From Caulobacter endophyticus (GTDB lineage Bacteria > Pseudomonadota > Alphaproteobacteria > Caulobacterales > Caulobacteraceae), in NCBI RefSeq assembly GCF_029543245.1, contig NZ_JARQWV010000011.1, forward strand, positions 62,001-126,000: a stretch of 64,000 nt of DNA. Direction: 5' to 3'. Numbering within the stretch: the first letter of the stretch is position 1; every line of letters starts with the position of its first letter. Below the pieces are notes generated by a model that was not told the DNA's origin, ran no database searches, and was given only the letters and a program-made list of their open reading frames with translations. The translations under genes and the position numbers were made by a program. Positions 17,210 to 26,344 of the stretch are shown here, piece after piece.

Positions 17210-18193
17210 TTGGCCAATCCCGTCTCCGCCGTCCTCTCCAAGCTGAAGATCGACGCCTACATCATCGCCCTGTTCGGCATGGTGGTGCTGGCCTCGTTCC
17301 TGCCGGTCCAGGGACAGGCGGCCGTGATCACCGGCTGGGTGGTCAAGCTGGCCATCGCCCTGCTGTTCTTCCTGCACGGCGCCAAGCTGTCGCGCGAGGC
17401 CGTCGTCGCCGGCGTCACCCACTGGCGCCTGCACCTGACGATCCTGGCCTTCACCTTCGTGCTGTTCCCGATCCTGGGCCTTGCGATCAGCAAGGTGGGC
17501 GTGCTGACGCCGACCATGGCCGCGGGCATGGTGTTCCTGGCCTGCCTGCCCTCGACGGTCCAGTCGTCGATCGCCTTCACCTCGATCGGGCGCGGCAACG
17601 TCGCCGCCGCCGTCTGCGCGGCCTCGGCCTCGAACCTTTTCGGCATCTTCCTGACGCCGGTGCTGGTCGGCCTGCTCATGAACGCCCACGGCGACGTCGG
17701 CGGCTGGGACTCGATCAAGTCGATCATCATCCAGCTGCTGGTCCCGTTCATCGCCGGCCAGATCGCCCGGCCGCTGGTCGGCAAGTGGATCGAGAAGCAC
17801 AAGACCCTGGTGGGGCGCGTCGACCGCGGCTCGATCCTGCTGGTGGTCTATTCGGCCTTCAGCGCCGCCGTGGTCGAGGGCCTGTGGCGCAAGGTTTCGC
17901 CGCTGGAGCTGATCACTTTGCTGCTGGTCTGCGGCGTGCTGCTGACGCTCGTCATGCTGGCCACCATGTGGGGCGCCCGTCTGCTCGGCTTCTCCAAGCC
18001 CGACGAGGTGGCCATCGTGTTCTGCGGCTCCAAGAAGAGCCTGGCGACCGGCGTGCCCATGGCCGGCATCCTGTTCCCAGGGGCCACGGCCGGCGTACTG
18101 GTGCTGCCCCTTATGATCTTCCACCAGATCCAGCTGATGGCCTGCTCGGTCCTGGCGCAGCGCTACGCCGCGCGCCCGGCCGACGAGGCCTGA
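17210..18193 (+). CDS. Bile acid:sodium symporter (SBF-like, YfeH-type) family protein
   Basis: A 327-residue integral membrane protein with about ten transmembrane helices. The family regions SSIAFTSIGRGNVAAAVCAASASN (positions 17568-17639) and CGSKKSLATGVPMA (18022-18063) match the SBF-like group, which includes E. coli YfeH and eukaryotic SLC10A7-type proteins. The substrate is unknown. The start is TTG (ALIGNED with residues ANPVSAVLSKLKIDAYIIALF); no ATG fits the N-terminus. The SDR gene follows 38 bases later and is probably co-transcribed. Confidence 0.85.
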   Translation: MANPVSAVLSKLKIDAYIIALFGMVVLASFLPVQGQAAVITGWVVKLAIALLFFLHGAKLSREAVVAGVTHWRLHLTILAFTFVLFPILGLAISKVGVLTPTMAAGMVFLACLPSTVQSSIAFTSIGRGNVAAAVCAASASNLFGIFLTPVLVGLLMNAHGDVGGWDSIKSIIIQLLVPFIAGQIARPLVGKWIEKHKTLVGRVDRGSILLVVYSAFSAAVVEGLWRKVSPLELITLLLVCGVLLTLVMLATMWGARLLGFSKPDEVAIVFCGSKKSLATGVPMAGILFPGATAGVLVLPLMIFHQIQLMACSVLAQRYAARPADEA

Positions 18194-18231
18194 TCTTCAA
18201 TATCGCCCGCCAGAGGCGAAAGGAAACGCTC

Positions 18232-18984
18232 ATGACCACCACCGACACGCCGCTGGCCGGCCGCATCGCCCTCGTCACCGGCGCCACGCGCGGCATCGGA
18301 AACGCCATCGCCCTGGGCCTGGCCCAGGCCGGCGCCCATGTCATCGCGCTGGGCCGCACCCAGGGCGCGCTGGAGGCCCTGGACGACGCGATCTTCGCCG
18401 CCACCGGCGAGCACGCCACCCTGGTCCCTCTGGACCTGCGCGAGGCCGACGGCCTGGATCACCTGGGCGCGGCCCTGCACCAGCGCTTCGGCAAGCTCGA
18501 CATCCTGGTCGGCGCGGCCGGCGTGCTGGGCGCGCTCACGCCGGTCGGTCACCTGGACCCCAAGGGCTGGGACATGATCCTGTCGACCAACCTGACGGCC
18601 AACTGGCGGCTGATCCGGGCCATGGACCCGCTGCTGCGCGCCTCTGACGGCGCCCGGGCCATCTTCCTGACCAGCAGCGTCGCCAAGAGCCACCGGGCCT
18701 TCTGGGGCGCCTACGCCGCGTCCAAGGCGGGCCTGGAGGCTATCGTCGACTGCTATGCCGACGAGATGGAGAACACCAAGGTCCGCGCCTTCTGCATCGA
18801 CCCCGGCGCCATGCGCACCAAGATGCGGGCCGGCGCCTTTCCGGGCGAGGATCCCATGACGGTGCAGGACCCGGCCGAGATCGCCCCCTTCGTCGTCGAC
18901 CTGGCTCGCCCTGACCGCGAGCCGCCCAAGGGCGTGGTCCGCTTCAAGGAACGAGGTCAAGAGTCAGCAAGCGTCAACGCCTGA
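18232..18984 (+). CDS. SDR family NAD(P)-dependent oxidoreductase
   Basis: A 250-residue short-chain dehydrogenase. The Rossmann motif TGATRGIG is at residues 16-23. The catalytic set is Ser in LTSSVAKS and Tyr161/Lys165 in YAASKAG. The substrate is not predictable; the sequence resembles the YciK-like group. AAAGGAAA precedes the ATG. It lies 38 bases after the SBF-like gene. A 267-base AT-richer spacer follows it. Confidence 0.88.
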   Translation: MTTTDTPLAGRIALVTGATRGIGNAIALGLAQAGAHVIALGRTQGALEALDDAIFAATGEHATLVPLDLREADGLDHLGAALHQRFGKLDILVGAAGVLGALTPVGHLDPKGWDMILSTNLTANWRLIRAMDPLLRASDGARAIFLTSSVAKSHRAFWGAYAASKAGLEAIVDCYADEMENTKVRAFCIDPGAMRTKMRAGAFPGEDPMTVQDPAEIAPFVVDLARPDREPPKGVVRFKERGQESASVNA

Positions 18985-19173
18985 CTGAACCTCGTAAACA
19001 TTCGCAGGTTTAGTTGGACCGTATACAATACAGATTAATCCGGAAACTTTCGCAACTGACGGAAAATACGGATTTTCTGCGGTTGAGCTGATGGTCGACT
19101 CCACGACACAAGCCCCAAAAACACTAAACTGCGACAACCTGACGCAGATGACGCTTTCGGAAACCGGCGCTCG

Positions 19174-19189
19174 TTAAGCATGGAATAAG
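19174..19189 (+). promoter_or_regulatory. Candidate CtrA box upstream of the chemoreceptor
   Basis: TTAAGCATGGAATAAG has the layout TTAA-N7-ATAA(G). This matches the Caulobacter CtrA consensus TTAA-N7-TTAA at all but one position. It lies 63 bases before the chemoreceptor ATG, in an AT-richer stretch. Chemotaxis and flagellar genes are known CtrA targets, but binding here is inference. Confidence 0.4.
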
Positions 19190-19251
19190 ACTCGAAGTCT
19201 CACCCTAAGGATGCAGCGCTGCCTGGGCGCGATCCCTCGGGGGTTTGAACA

Positions 19252-20751
19252 ATGCCGTTTGCGTTCAAGCGTGGCCGCGCCGCGGCCGACGAGCGTCTCG
19301 CCGAGTTGGAAGCCACCGTCGCGGCGATCCATCGCTCGCAAGCCGTCATCGAGTTCCAGCTCGACGGCACCATCCTGACGGCCAACACCAACTTCCTGAA
19401 GACGGTGGGCTACTCGCTGGACGAGATCCGCGGCCGCCATCACAGCATGTTCGCCGACCCGGACTTCGCCCGCAGCGACGAGTACAAGCAGTTCTGGCTG
19501 AACCTGGGCCGCGGGGAGTTCTTCGCCGGCAAGTTCCAGCGCCAGGGCAAGGGCGGCGTCGAGATCTGGATCCAGGGAGCCTACAACCCGGTGTTCGACG
19601 CCGCAGGCAAGCCCTGCAAGGTCATCAAGTTCTGCACCGACATCACCCAGGCCGAGCAGGAGCGGATGGCCAACGAGGCCCTGCGCCGCACCGAGGCCGA
19701 ACAGGGCGCCGTGGTGCTGACCCTGGCCGACAACCTCAAGCGCCTGGCCGGGGGCGACCTGACCGCCGACATCACGGCCGCATTCGATGGCCGCTTCGCC
19801 TCGATCAAGAGCGACTACAACGCCGCCCTCCAGTCGCTGCGCCAGGCCATGACCGAGATCGGCCATTCGACGCAAGGGGTCCACAACGGCTCCAACGAGA
19901 TCACCACGGCCTCGGAAGATCTCTCCAAGCGCACCGAGCAACAGGCCGCCGCCCTGGAAGAGACCGCGGCGGCGCTGGACGAGATCACCGCCACGGTGCG
20001 CCGTAGCGCCGAAGGGGCCCGCGCGGCCTCCACCGCCGCCTCGACCACCCGCCAGGAAGTCACCCGCTCGGGCGAGATCATGCGCGACGCCATCGCCGCC
20101 ATGGGCGAGATCGAGCAGAGCTCGGGCAAGATCGGCCAGATCATCGGCGTGATCGACGAGATCGCCTTCCAGACCAACCTGCTCGCCCTCAACGCGGGCG
20201 TCGAGGCCGCGCGCGCCGGCGAGGCCGGTCGCGGCTTCGCGGTCGTCGCCCAGGAGGTGCGGGCCCTGGCCCAGCGCTCGGCCGAGGCGGCCAAGGAGAT
20301 CAAGACCCTGATCGCCAACAGCAGCGCCCAGGTCGGGCGCGGCGCCAAGCTGGTGGGCGACACCGGCCACTCGCTGACCGGCATCGTCGACCGCATCGCC
20401 GAGATCGACACTCTGATTTCCGAGATCGCCCAGTCGGCCCACGAGCAGTCCTCGGGCCTGAACCAGGTCAACACCGCCATCAACCAGATGGACCAGGTGA
20501 CCCAGCGCAACGCGGCCATGGTCGAGGAAGCCACCGCCGCGGCCGCCTGCCTGCGCAATGAAGCCTCGTCGCTGGCTGAACTGGTCTCGCGCTTCGAGAC
20601 CGGCCGCCCGCTGGAGCAGGTGCCGTCGCGCCCCGCTCCCGCTCAACGCCCGGCCGCCGAGAACCCGGTGGCCGCCGCCCAGACCCGTATCGCCCAGTCG
20701 TTCCGCCCCGGCGGCGGCGTGGCCGTCGGCCAGGACTGGGAGGAGTTCTAA
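19252..20751 (+). CDS. Cytoplasmic PAS-domain methyl-accepting chemotaxis protein
   Basis: A 499-residue soluble chemoreceptor; no transmembrane helix is present. An N-terminal PAS domain (residues 12-130) includes VIEFQLDGTILTANTNFLKT. A HAMP-like linker follows at 150-185, then the long signalling coiled coil. The hairpin tip EIAFQTNLLALNAGVEAARA is near residues 302-321, followed by GEAGRGFAVVAQEVRALAQR. The C-terminus QDWEEF resembles the WxxF tether that docks CheR/CheB, so adaptation by methylation is likely. The PAS domain may sense redox or a small ligand. A CtrA-like box lies upstream. Confidence 0.93.
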   Translation: MPFAFKRGRAAADERLAELEATVAAIHRSQAVIEFQLDGTILTANTNFLKTVGYSLDEIRGRHHSMFADPDFARSDEYKQFWLNLGRGEFFAGKFQRQGKGGVEIWIQGAYNPVFDAAGKPCKVIKFCTDITQAEQERMANEALRRTEAEQGAVVLTLADNLKRLAGGDLTADITAAFDGRFASIKSDYNAALQSLRQAMTEIGHSTQGVHNGSNEITTASEDLSKRTEQQAAALEETAAALDEITATVRRSAEGARAASTAASTTRQEVTRSGEIMRDAIAAMGEIEQSSGKIGQIIGVIDEIAFQTNLLALNAGVEAARAGEAGRGFAVVAQEVRALAQRSAEAAKEIKTLIANSSAQVGRGAKLVGDTGHSLTGIVDRIAEIDTLISEIAQSAHEQSSGLNQVNTAINQMDQVTQRNAAMVEEATAAAACLRNEASSLAELVSRFETGRPLEQVPSRPAPAQRPAAENPVAAAQTRIAQSFRPGGGVAVGQDWEEF

Positions 20752-20769
20752 CTCCTCCCCTGACGCCCT

Positions 20770-22446
20770 CTAGCGGCCCTTGGGGCGACCGCCGGGGGTC
20801 TTGTTGCCGCGCACGACGCGCGAGCCCGCCACCGGACGGCGCGGACCGCCGGCCTTGCCGCCGGCCGACTTCGTGCCGACCTTGTAGCTCGGCGCGGTCG
20901 ACACCTTCTTCTGGGCCTTGGGACCTTGCGGCTTGACCGACTTCACGGCGGCCTTGCCGGCATCCGCCGCCTTGGCCTCGGGAAGCTCGGCCGAAACCGT
21001 CGCCTTCTGGGCCGATTTCTTGACCGTATTGCGCGAGGCCTTCAGGCGAGCCTTCTCGGCTTCCTTCTTCTCGAAGGCGCGCTTGCCCTTGACGACATAC
21101 CCCTGGTCGGCGTCGGCATAGGGGTTGGCGCCCGACTTGATGGTGATGCGCAGCGGCACGCCCGGCAGGTCGAAGCTCTCCCGCAGGCTATTCACCAGAT
21201 AGCGGCGATAGTGGTCGGGCATCTGGTCGGCGCGGCTGGAGAACAGCACGAACGTCGGCGGACGGGCCTTGGTCTGGGCCATGTACTTGGGCTTCACACG
21301 CTTACCGTTCACGGCGGGCGGCGGGTGCCGCTGCATGGCCAGTTGCAGCCAGTCGTTCAGGTCGCGGGTCTTGACCTTGGTCGACCAGTCGCGGTGCGTC
21401 TTGATCACGGCCGGCATCAGGCGCTCGACGCCGCGGCCGGTCTCGCCCGACAGCGCCACGACGGGCGCGCCGCGCAGCTGCGGCAGCATGCGCTCGGCGT
21501 GCTCGTTGAATTCCTTCAGGATCTGGCCCGGATCCTCGATCAGGTCCCACTTGGCCAGAACGAAGACGACGCAGCGCCCTTCCCGCTCGGCCAGGTCGGC
21601 GATCTGCAGATCCTGGGTCTCGAACGGATGGGTGGCGTCCATCACCAGCAGCACGACCTCGGCGAAGGTCATCGAGCGGATGGTGTCCTGGGTCGAGAGC
21701 TTCTCGAGCTTCTCGTTGACCTTGGCCTTCTTGCGCAGGCCGGCGGTGTCGACGAGGCGGATCTTGCGGCCGTCCCAGGTCCAGTCGACCGAGATCGAAT
21801 CGCGGGTGATGCCGGCCTCGGGGCCGGTCAGCAGGCGCTGCTCGCCGATCAGGCGGTTGACCAGGGTCGACTTTCCGGCGTTCGGACGGCCGATGATGGC
21901 GATCTTGATCGGCTTGGTGTCGTCGTAGTCCTCGAACTCTTCCTGCAGTTCCTCGGGCGTGACCGCCAGGAGCGCCGCGTAGAGGTCGGCCATGCCCTCG
22001 CCGTGCTCGCCGCTGATCGGGATCGGCGCGCCCAGGCCAAGCTGGTGAGCTTCGGCGGCGCCGATCTCGGCCTGCTTGCCTTCCGACTTGTTGGCGGCGA
22101 CCACCACCGGCTTGTTCCGGCGGCGCAGCATCTCGGCGAAGATCTTGTCGAGCGGCGTCAGGCCCTCGCGGGCGTCGAACACGAAGAGGGCCACGTCGGC
22201 CTCGTCGATCGCCAGCTCGGTCTGGGCGCGCATTCGCGATTCCAGGCTTTCGTCGGTGACGTCCTCGAAGCCGGCGGTGTCGATCAGCTCCAGATCAAGG
22301 TCGCCCAGGCGGCCGTGCGCGAAGCGACGGTCGCGGGTGACCCCCGGCTGGTCGTCGACCAGGGCCAGCTTCTTGCCGGCGAGGCGGTTGAACAGCGTGG
22401 ACTTGCCCACATTGGGGCGGCCGACGATGGCGAGTTTCAAAGGCAT
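20770..22446 (-). CDS. der: Ribosome biogenesis GTPase Der (EngA)
   Basis: A 558-residue double GTPase needed for 50S subunit maturation. G domain 1 starts at GRPNVGKST (residues 9-17) and G domain 2 at GRPNAGKST (about 186-194), each with DTAG and NKxD-type motifs. A KH-like domain follows to about residue 460. The last 90 residues are a Lys/Arg/Pro-rich disordered tail ending RPKGR, longer than in E. coli Der (490 residues). It is downstream of bamB with a strong hairpin in the 122-base spacer. Confidence 0.96.
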   Translation of the reverse strand: MPLKLAIVGRPNVGKSTLFNRLAGKKLALVDDQPGVTRDRRFAHGRLGDLDLELIDTAGFEDVTDESLESRMRAQTELAIDEADVALFVFDAREGLTPLDKIFAEMLRRRNKPVVVAANKSEGKQAEIGAAEAHQLGLGAPIPISGEHGEGMADLYAALLAVTPEELQEEFEDYDDTKPIKIAIIGRPNAGKSTLVNRLIGEQRLLTGPEAGITRDSISVDWTWDGRKIRLVDTAGLRKKAKVNEKLEKLSTQDTIRSMTFAEVVLLVMDATHPFETQDLQIADLAEREGRCVVFVLAKWDLIEDPGQILKEFNEHAERMLPQLRGAPVVALSGETGRGVERLMPAVIKTHRDWSTKVKTRDLNDWLQLAMQRHPPPAVNGKRVKPKYMAQTKARPPTFVLFSSRADQMPDHYRRYLVNSLRESFDLPGVPLRITIKSGANPYADADQGYVVKGKRAFEKKEAEKARLKASRNTVKKSAQKATVSAELPEAKAADAGKAAVKSVKPQGPKAQKKVSTAPSYKVGTKSAGGKAGGPRRPVAGSRVVRGNKTPGGRPKGR

Positions 22447-22489
22447 AGGCGGTCAGTAGTCGATTTTTCTGGTCCCGGCAAAGCAACAA

Positions 22490-22518
22490 GCCCGGGCCGG
22501 CGATTCGCCAGCCCGGGC
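22490..22518 (-). terminator. Strong stem-loop in the bamB-der spacer
   Basis: GCCCGGGC arms (22490-22497 and 22511-22518) plus an inner GGCG/CGCC pairing and one wobble give a 13-bp stem with a 3-base loop. On the minus strand it is followed by TTGTTGCTTT. It may attenuate transcription into der or mark an RNA end. Confidence 0.5.
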
Positions 22519-22568
22519 CCGGGACGGGTTTGCGGTTTCACCAGGGCCTTGGAAGGCCCCGGAAGGCG

Positions 22569-23996
22569 TCAGCGGATCGCGATCAGATCCGCCTCGTCGG
22601 TGGTGACGTAGATCTTGTCGCCCACGGCGATCGGAGCCAGCAGAACCGGCGCGCCGATCTTCAGGGTCTTTTCCGTGGCGCCGGTCTTCGGGTTCAGGGC
22701 CACGGCCTCGCCATAGCTCGACACCGTGATCAGGCGGCCAGAAGCCAGGATCGGGCTGGACCACAGGCGCGGACGCTTGGACAGCTTCTTCTTCTGCTTC
22801 TTGGAAAGCTTGTCGGTCTCGTTCAGGTCGCGGATCCAGTGCACCTGGCCGCCGTCACGCGAGGCGCAGATCACCTGGCCGGCCTTGTCGACCACATAGA
22901 CCACGTCGCCGGCGGGCCAGGGCGTGGTGATGGCGGTGACCGGCAGGGTCCAGCGCGCCTGGCCGGTGCGCAGGTCGGTGGCGGCGAAGACGCCCGAGTG
23001 GCTGACGGCGTAGACGTCGCCCTTGTAGATCACCGGGCGGCCGGCGATGTCTCGGATTTCCGACAGGGCGTTGGTGCGGCTGGCGCGGCTGAGCGCCTCG
23101 CTCCACAGGTCGTTGCCGTTGCCGGTGCGCAGGGCGACCAGTTCGCCCGAGGCGAAGCCGGCGACGACGGTGTCGCCGCTGATGGCGGGGCTGGACGCGC
23201 CGAGGATGCGAGCCGGCTCGATCAGGGCCTGATAGGTCCAGCCCGGCGTGCCGTCCGCGGCCGCGAAGGTCAGCAGTTCGTTGTCGGTCGACACCACGAA
23301 CACGCGGCCGTCGGCGACGGTGGGCGCGGCGTGAACCGGCGTGCTGGTGGCCTGGCGCCAGTTTTCCTTGCCCGTGGCGGCGTCGAGCTGGGCCACGAAG
23401 CGGAAGCCCGACGAGACGTAGAGCTTGCCGTCGGCATAGGCGACGCCGCCGCCGAAGCCCTTGGTGTCGTCCTTGCGGCCGCCGATGCCCAGGAAACCGC
23501 GCTTGCCCGGCTGGCGGGCCGGACGCAGGTCCTTGCGCCACAGCGTCTCGCCGGTGACGGCGTCAAGCGCCGAGACCTTGGCTTCGCCGTCGAGCACGAA
23601 GATCTTGCCCTCGGCCGAGACGGGGTTGGCGGTGATGTGGAAGGTGCGGTTGGCCTTCTGGCCAAAGCCCTTGCGCCAGGCGATCACGAAGTCCTTGCCG
23701 GCGGCGACGTGCTCGACCGACTGCTCGGGCGTGGCGCCCGGCAGGCGCCAGTCGGCCTGGGCCTGAGGCTCGGGCAGGAAGAAGTCGACGCCCTTCAGGC
23801 CGTCGGCCGCCTCGACCTTCTGGTCGAAGGCGATGACCGAGATCCGCTGGCCCTGGCTGGCCTGGGCCTTGTTCTTCTCGTCCTTGCCGAAGGGGTTGAG
23901 CTTCGACACCGTCGAGCAACCGGTCACCGACACCGCGGCCGACATCATCGCGGCGAGCAGCAGGGAACGCTTCAGAGTCATGGGTCGGCGGCTCAT
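22569..23996 (-). CDS. bamB: Outer-membrane protein assembly factor BamB
   Basis: A 475-residue lipoprotein of the BAM complex, which inserts beta-barrel proteins into the outer membrane. A lipobox VTGC places the lipidated cysteine at residue 27. The rest is an eight-bladed PQQ-like beta-propeller, with blade motifs such as ALDAVTGETLWRKDL and QLDAATGKENWRQ. Longer than E. coli BamB (392), mainly at the N-terminus after Cys27. The ATG overlaps the stop of the TPR gene upstream (ATGA), which favours this start over MTLKRS at 23981. Confidence 0.92.
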   Translation of the reverse strand: MSRRPMTLKRSLLLAAMMSAAVSVTGCSTVSKLNPFGKDEKNKAQASQGQRISVIAFDQKVEAADGLKGVDFFLPEPQAQADWRLPGATPEQSVEHVAAGKDFVIAWRKGFGQKANRTFHITANPVSAEGKIFVLDGEAKVSALDAVTGETLWRKDLRPARQPGKRGFLGIGGRKDDTKGFGGGVAYADGKLYVSSGFRFVAQLDAATGKENWRQATSTPVHAAPTVADGRVFVVSTDNELLTFAAADGTPGWTYQALIEPARILGASSPAISGDTVVAGFASGELVALRTGNGNDLWSEALSRASRTNALSEIRDIAGRPVIYKGDVYAVSHSGVFAATDLRTGQARWTLPVTAITTPWPAGDVVYVVDKAGQVICASRDGGQVHWIRDLNETDKLSKKQKKKLSKRPRLWSSPILASGRLITVSSYGEAVALNPKTGATEKTLKIGAPVLLAPIAVGDKIYVTTDEADLIAIR

Positions 23997-24742
23997 TGAG
24001 CTTGGGGTTGCAGGCCCGGCGGCAGCTGGCCGGGCGCGAGTTGGATCGGCGGCGGCAGCGCGGCGGCGGCCTTGACGGCGGCCGGCAGGGCCTTGGCCGA
24101 GCCGGAGTCGATCATCTGGATCGCCGCCTGGGCGCGCTGGCGGACGTCGTCCGAGGCGTCGGAGAGCAGCGAAAGCACGACAAAGTCGCCGCGAGCGTCA
24201 GCCGTCTTGCCGGCCTGAAGCTTGGCGAACGCCAGGGCTTCCTTGGCCTGCACGCGGTAAGGGCTCTTCTCGCCGGTCAACGGGGTCAGCCTCGACTCGA
24301 TCTCCTGATAAGGAGCCGTGTCCATGAGGGCGAAGGCGGATTTGAGGCGCGCTATGTCACCCATGACAGGATCGGGAGCAATCTTGGCCGCTTCGTCGAA
24401 ATAACCGACGGCTTCCTTGGTCTTGCCTTCGTCCAGGCGAATGCCGCCCATCTGCATGAAGGCCAGGGCGCGGTAACCGGCGTTGCCTTCCTTCGACAGC
24501 TTCTCGAACTCGGTGAAGGCCTTGGCGGGCCCTTCCTTCTCGTAGGATTCGAGGGTCGCCTGCACGGCTTCCGACGCCTTGTTGGCGCGGCTGCTCTCAT
24601 AGGCGGTCCAGCCCCACCAGCCGCCCACGCCCAGGACCGCGATCGCGGCCACCGCGCCCAGGACGGGCAGCGACTTCAGCGCGAGGGTCTTGTAGCGGTC
24701 GGAGCGAAGCTGCTCTTCGACCTCGTCAAACACATCGACCAC
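23993..24742 (-). CDS. YfgM-like TPR protein (tetratricopeptide-like domain)
   Basis: A 249-residue inner-membrane-anchored protein. I place the start at GTG 24742 (VDVFDEVEEQLRSDRYKTL), with GGAG 8 bases upstream; the open frame continues to 24886 but that part is Arg/Pro-rich and unlike the family. One transmembrane helix (VLGAVAAIAVLGVGGWWGW, about residues 26-44) is followed by a helical TPR-type domain. E. coli YfgM has this layout and works with SecYEG and PpiD. The order yfgM-like, bamB, der is the same as in E. coli, which supports the call. It overlaps bamB by 4 bases. Confidence 0.85.
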   Translation of the reverse strand: MVDVFDEVEEQLRSDRYKTLALKSLPVLGAVAAIAVLGVGGWWGWTAYESSRANKASEAVQATLESYEKEGPAKAFTEFEKLSKEGNAGYRALAFMQMGGIRLDEGKTKEAVGYFDEAAKIAPDPVMGDIARLKSAFALMDTAPYQEIESRLTPLTGEKSPYRVQAKEALAFAKLQAGKTADARGDFVVLSLLSDASDDVRQRAQAAIQMIDSGSAKALPAAVKAAAALPPPIQLAPGQLPPGLQPQAQ

Positions 24743-24943
24743 GAACGAGGCTCCGGTACGGGCGCCGGCGGCGCCGGGGCGTCGGGGACCGGACGGGTCC
24801 GGACGACGCAAGGTTGAAACATCAGGAGTCGGGGCGCGGGCCGCGACGCAGGCGGCGAACCTATAGCGTGTCCGCCGCCGCCGCAACGGCGGGGAACCCT
24901 GGTTTGGAAGGGAACGACAACTACTGGCGCTCGTCCGCCAGAT

Positions 24944-25072
24944 GCTCCCCCTGAAGGGGGAGCTGTCGCGGAGCGACTGAGGGGGAAGCGCCTCAGCCGT
25001 TGGCGGACATGCCGATCGCTGCAGTGACTTCCCCCTCCGGCCCTCTGGGCCACCTCCCCCTTCAGGGGGAGG
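24944..25072. repeat. Composite inverted-repeat element
   Basis: Two palindromes, GCTCCCCCTGAAGGGGGAGC (24944-24963) and CCTCCCCCTTCAGGGGGAGG (25053-25072), flank the element. Inner arms CTGAGGGGGAAG (24978-24989) and CTTCCCCCTC (25028-25037) pair as well. The whole forms a nested inverted repeat of about 130 bases between panB's stop and the YfgM-like gene. From memory similar units recur in Caulobacteraceae genomes. It could act as a terminator. Confidence 0.7.
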
Positions 25073-25081
25073 ATCGTCGCC

Positions 25082-25909
25082 TCAATCCTTCTTGGCGTAG
25101 TAGGTCTCGGCCGGGCCCGGGAAGCTGCGGTCCTGCACGTCGCGGGCGTAGTCGGCGGCGGCCTTTTCGATCGCGCCCTTCAGGTCGGCGTAGCGGCGGA
25201 CGAACTTGGGCGTCCAGTCGAACAGGCCCAGCATGTCGTCGCTGACCAGCACCTGACCGTCGCAGCCGGCCGAGGCGCCGATGCCGATGGTCGGCGGGGC
25301 GATGGCTTCGGTGATTTCGCGAGCCAGGGCCTCGGCCACGCCCTCGATGACCACGGCGAAAGCGCCGGCGTCGGCGGTGGCGCGGGCTTCGGCCAGGATC
25401 TTCTGGCGGCCTTCCTCGTCGCGGCCCTTGGCCTTAAAGCCGCCGTCGACCAGCACGGCCTGCGGGCGCAGGCCCACGTGGCCCATGACCGGCACGCCGC
25501 GATCCACGAGGTAGCGGATGGTGTCGGGCACGGTGGGGCCGCTCTCGACCTTCACCGCCTGGGCGCCGGTTTCCTTCATGATGCGGACGGCGTTGGCGTA
25601 GGCCTCTTCGGGCGCACCCTCGTAGGAGCCGAAGGGCATGTCGACCACGACCATGGCCTTGCGCGAGCCGCGCATGACCGCCTGGCCGTGCAGGATCATC
25701 ATCTCCATCGTGACGCCGACGGTGTTGGGCAGGCCATGAACGACCATGCCAAGCGAGTCGCCGACCAGCAGGACGTCGCAGGCGTCGTCGAGAGCGGCTG
25801 CGACCGGGGCGGTGTAGGCGGTGAGACAGACGATCGGAACGCCGCCCTTGCGGGCGGCGATATCGGGGGCGGCGAGACGGCGGACCGTCTCCTGACGATG
25901 GGCGGACAA
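25082..25909 (-). CDS. panB: 3-methyl-2-oxobutanoate hydroxymethyltransferase
   Basis: A 275-residue TIM-barrel enzyme that makes ketopantoate from 2-oxoisovalerate and methylene-THF, the first committed step to pantothenate. Metal- and substrate-binding motifs are [13 protein letters not shown] (residues 46-58) and [19 protein letters not shown] and the catalytic glutamate in [10 protein letters not shown] follow. Full length. Upstream on the same strand is the small membrane partner of the ECF sigma factor (54-base gap). A large inverted repeat follows the stop. Confidence 0.95.
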   Translation of the reverse strand: MSAHRQETVRRLAAPDIAARKGGVPIVCLTAYTAPVAAALDDACDVLLVGDSLGMVVHGLPNTVGVTMEMMILHGQAVMRGSRKAMVVVDMPFGSYEGAPEEAYANAVRIMKETGAQAVKVESGPTVPDTIRYLVDRGVPVMGHVGLRPQAVLVDGGFKAKGRDEEGRQKILAEARATADAGAFAVVIEGVAEALAREITEAIAPPTIGIGASAGCDGQVLVSDDMLGLFDWTPKFVRRYADLKGAIEKAAADYARDVQDRSFPGPAETYYAKKD

Positions 25910-25963
25910 GACTCGCTCCGGCTCTATTACGACGACCGGAGCGCGGCCAGGCCGCTCTCCGGA

Positions 25964-26344
25964 TTAGAACTCTTCGACCAGTCGGGTGACGGCGAAGGTC
26001 AGAGCGATAGCCGCAAGGGCGGCGCCGAGCCAAAGGGTTTCTACGCTGGCCGGGGTGGCGACGAACTGATTCACCTGGGCCATCAGCTTGTCGACGCCCA
26101 GGTCCACGCCCGAAACGCCCTCGCTGGACGCATGGCGCAGGTCGGTCGCGAAGCGGCTGGTGATCAACTGCACCACTGCGAAGAGGCCCGCCACGCCGCC
26201 GGCCGCGCCGATCGCCAGCCGCCGGAGGGTCCACCCGCGGTCCAGGCGGCTCTCCACGCGAGCGTGAAAGGCCTCGGCGTCGGGAAACGCCGGCGGGTCG
26301 GCGAACAGCCGCGAGAGCTGGGCGTCGAAGTCTCGATCAGCCAT
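25964..26344 (-). CDS. Membrane protein, candidate anti-sigma factor
   Basis: A 126-residue protein with two transmembrane helices (about residues 41-62 and 104-122). The cytoplasmic N-terminal 38 residues (MADRDFDAQLSRLFADPP) could bind a sigma factor. It lacks the HxxxCxxC zinc motif of ZAS anti-sigma factors. The start is the ATG inside the last codons of the sigma gene (8-base overlap), strongly suggesting coupled synthesis; an upstream in-frame start at 26419 lies wholly inside the sigma gene. The anti-sigma role is inferred from position and topology only. Confidence 0.7.
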   Translation of the reverse strand: MADRDFDAQLSRLFADPPAFPDAEAFHARVESRLDRGWTLRRLAIGAAGGVAGLFAVVQLITSRFATDLRHASSEGVSGVDLGVDKLMAQVNQFVATPASVETLWLGAALAAIALTFAVTRLVEEF

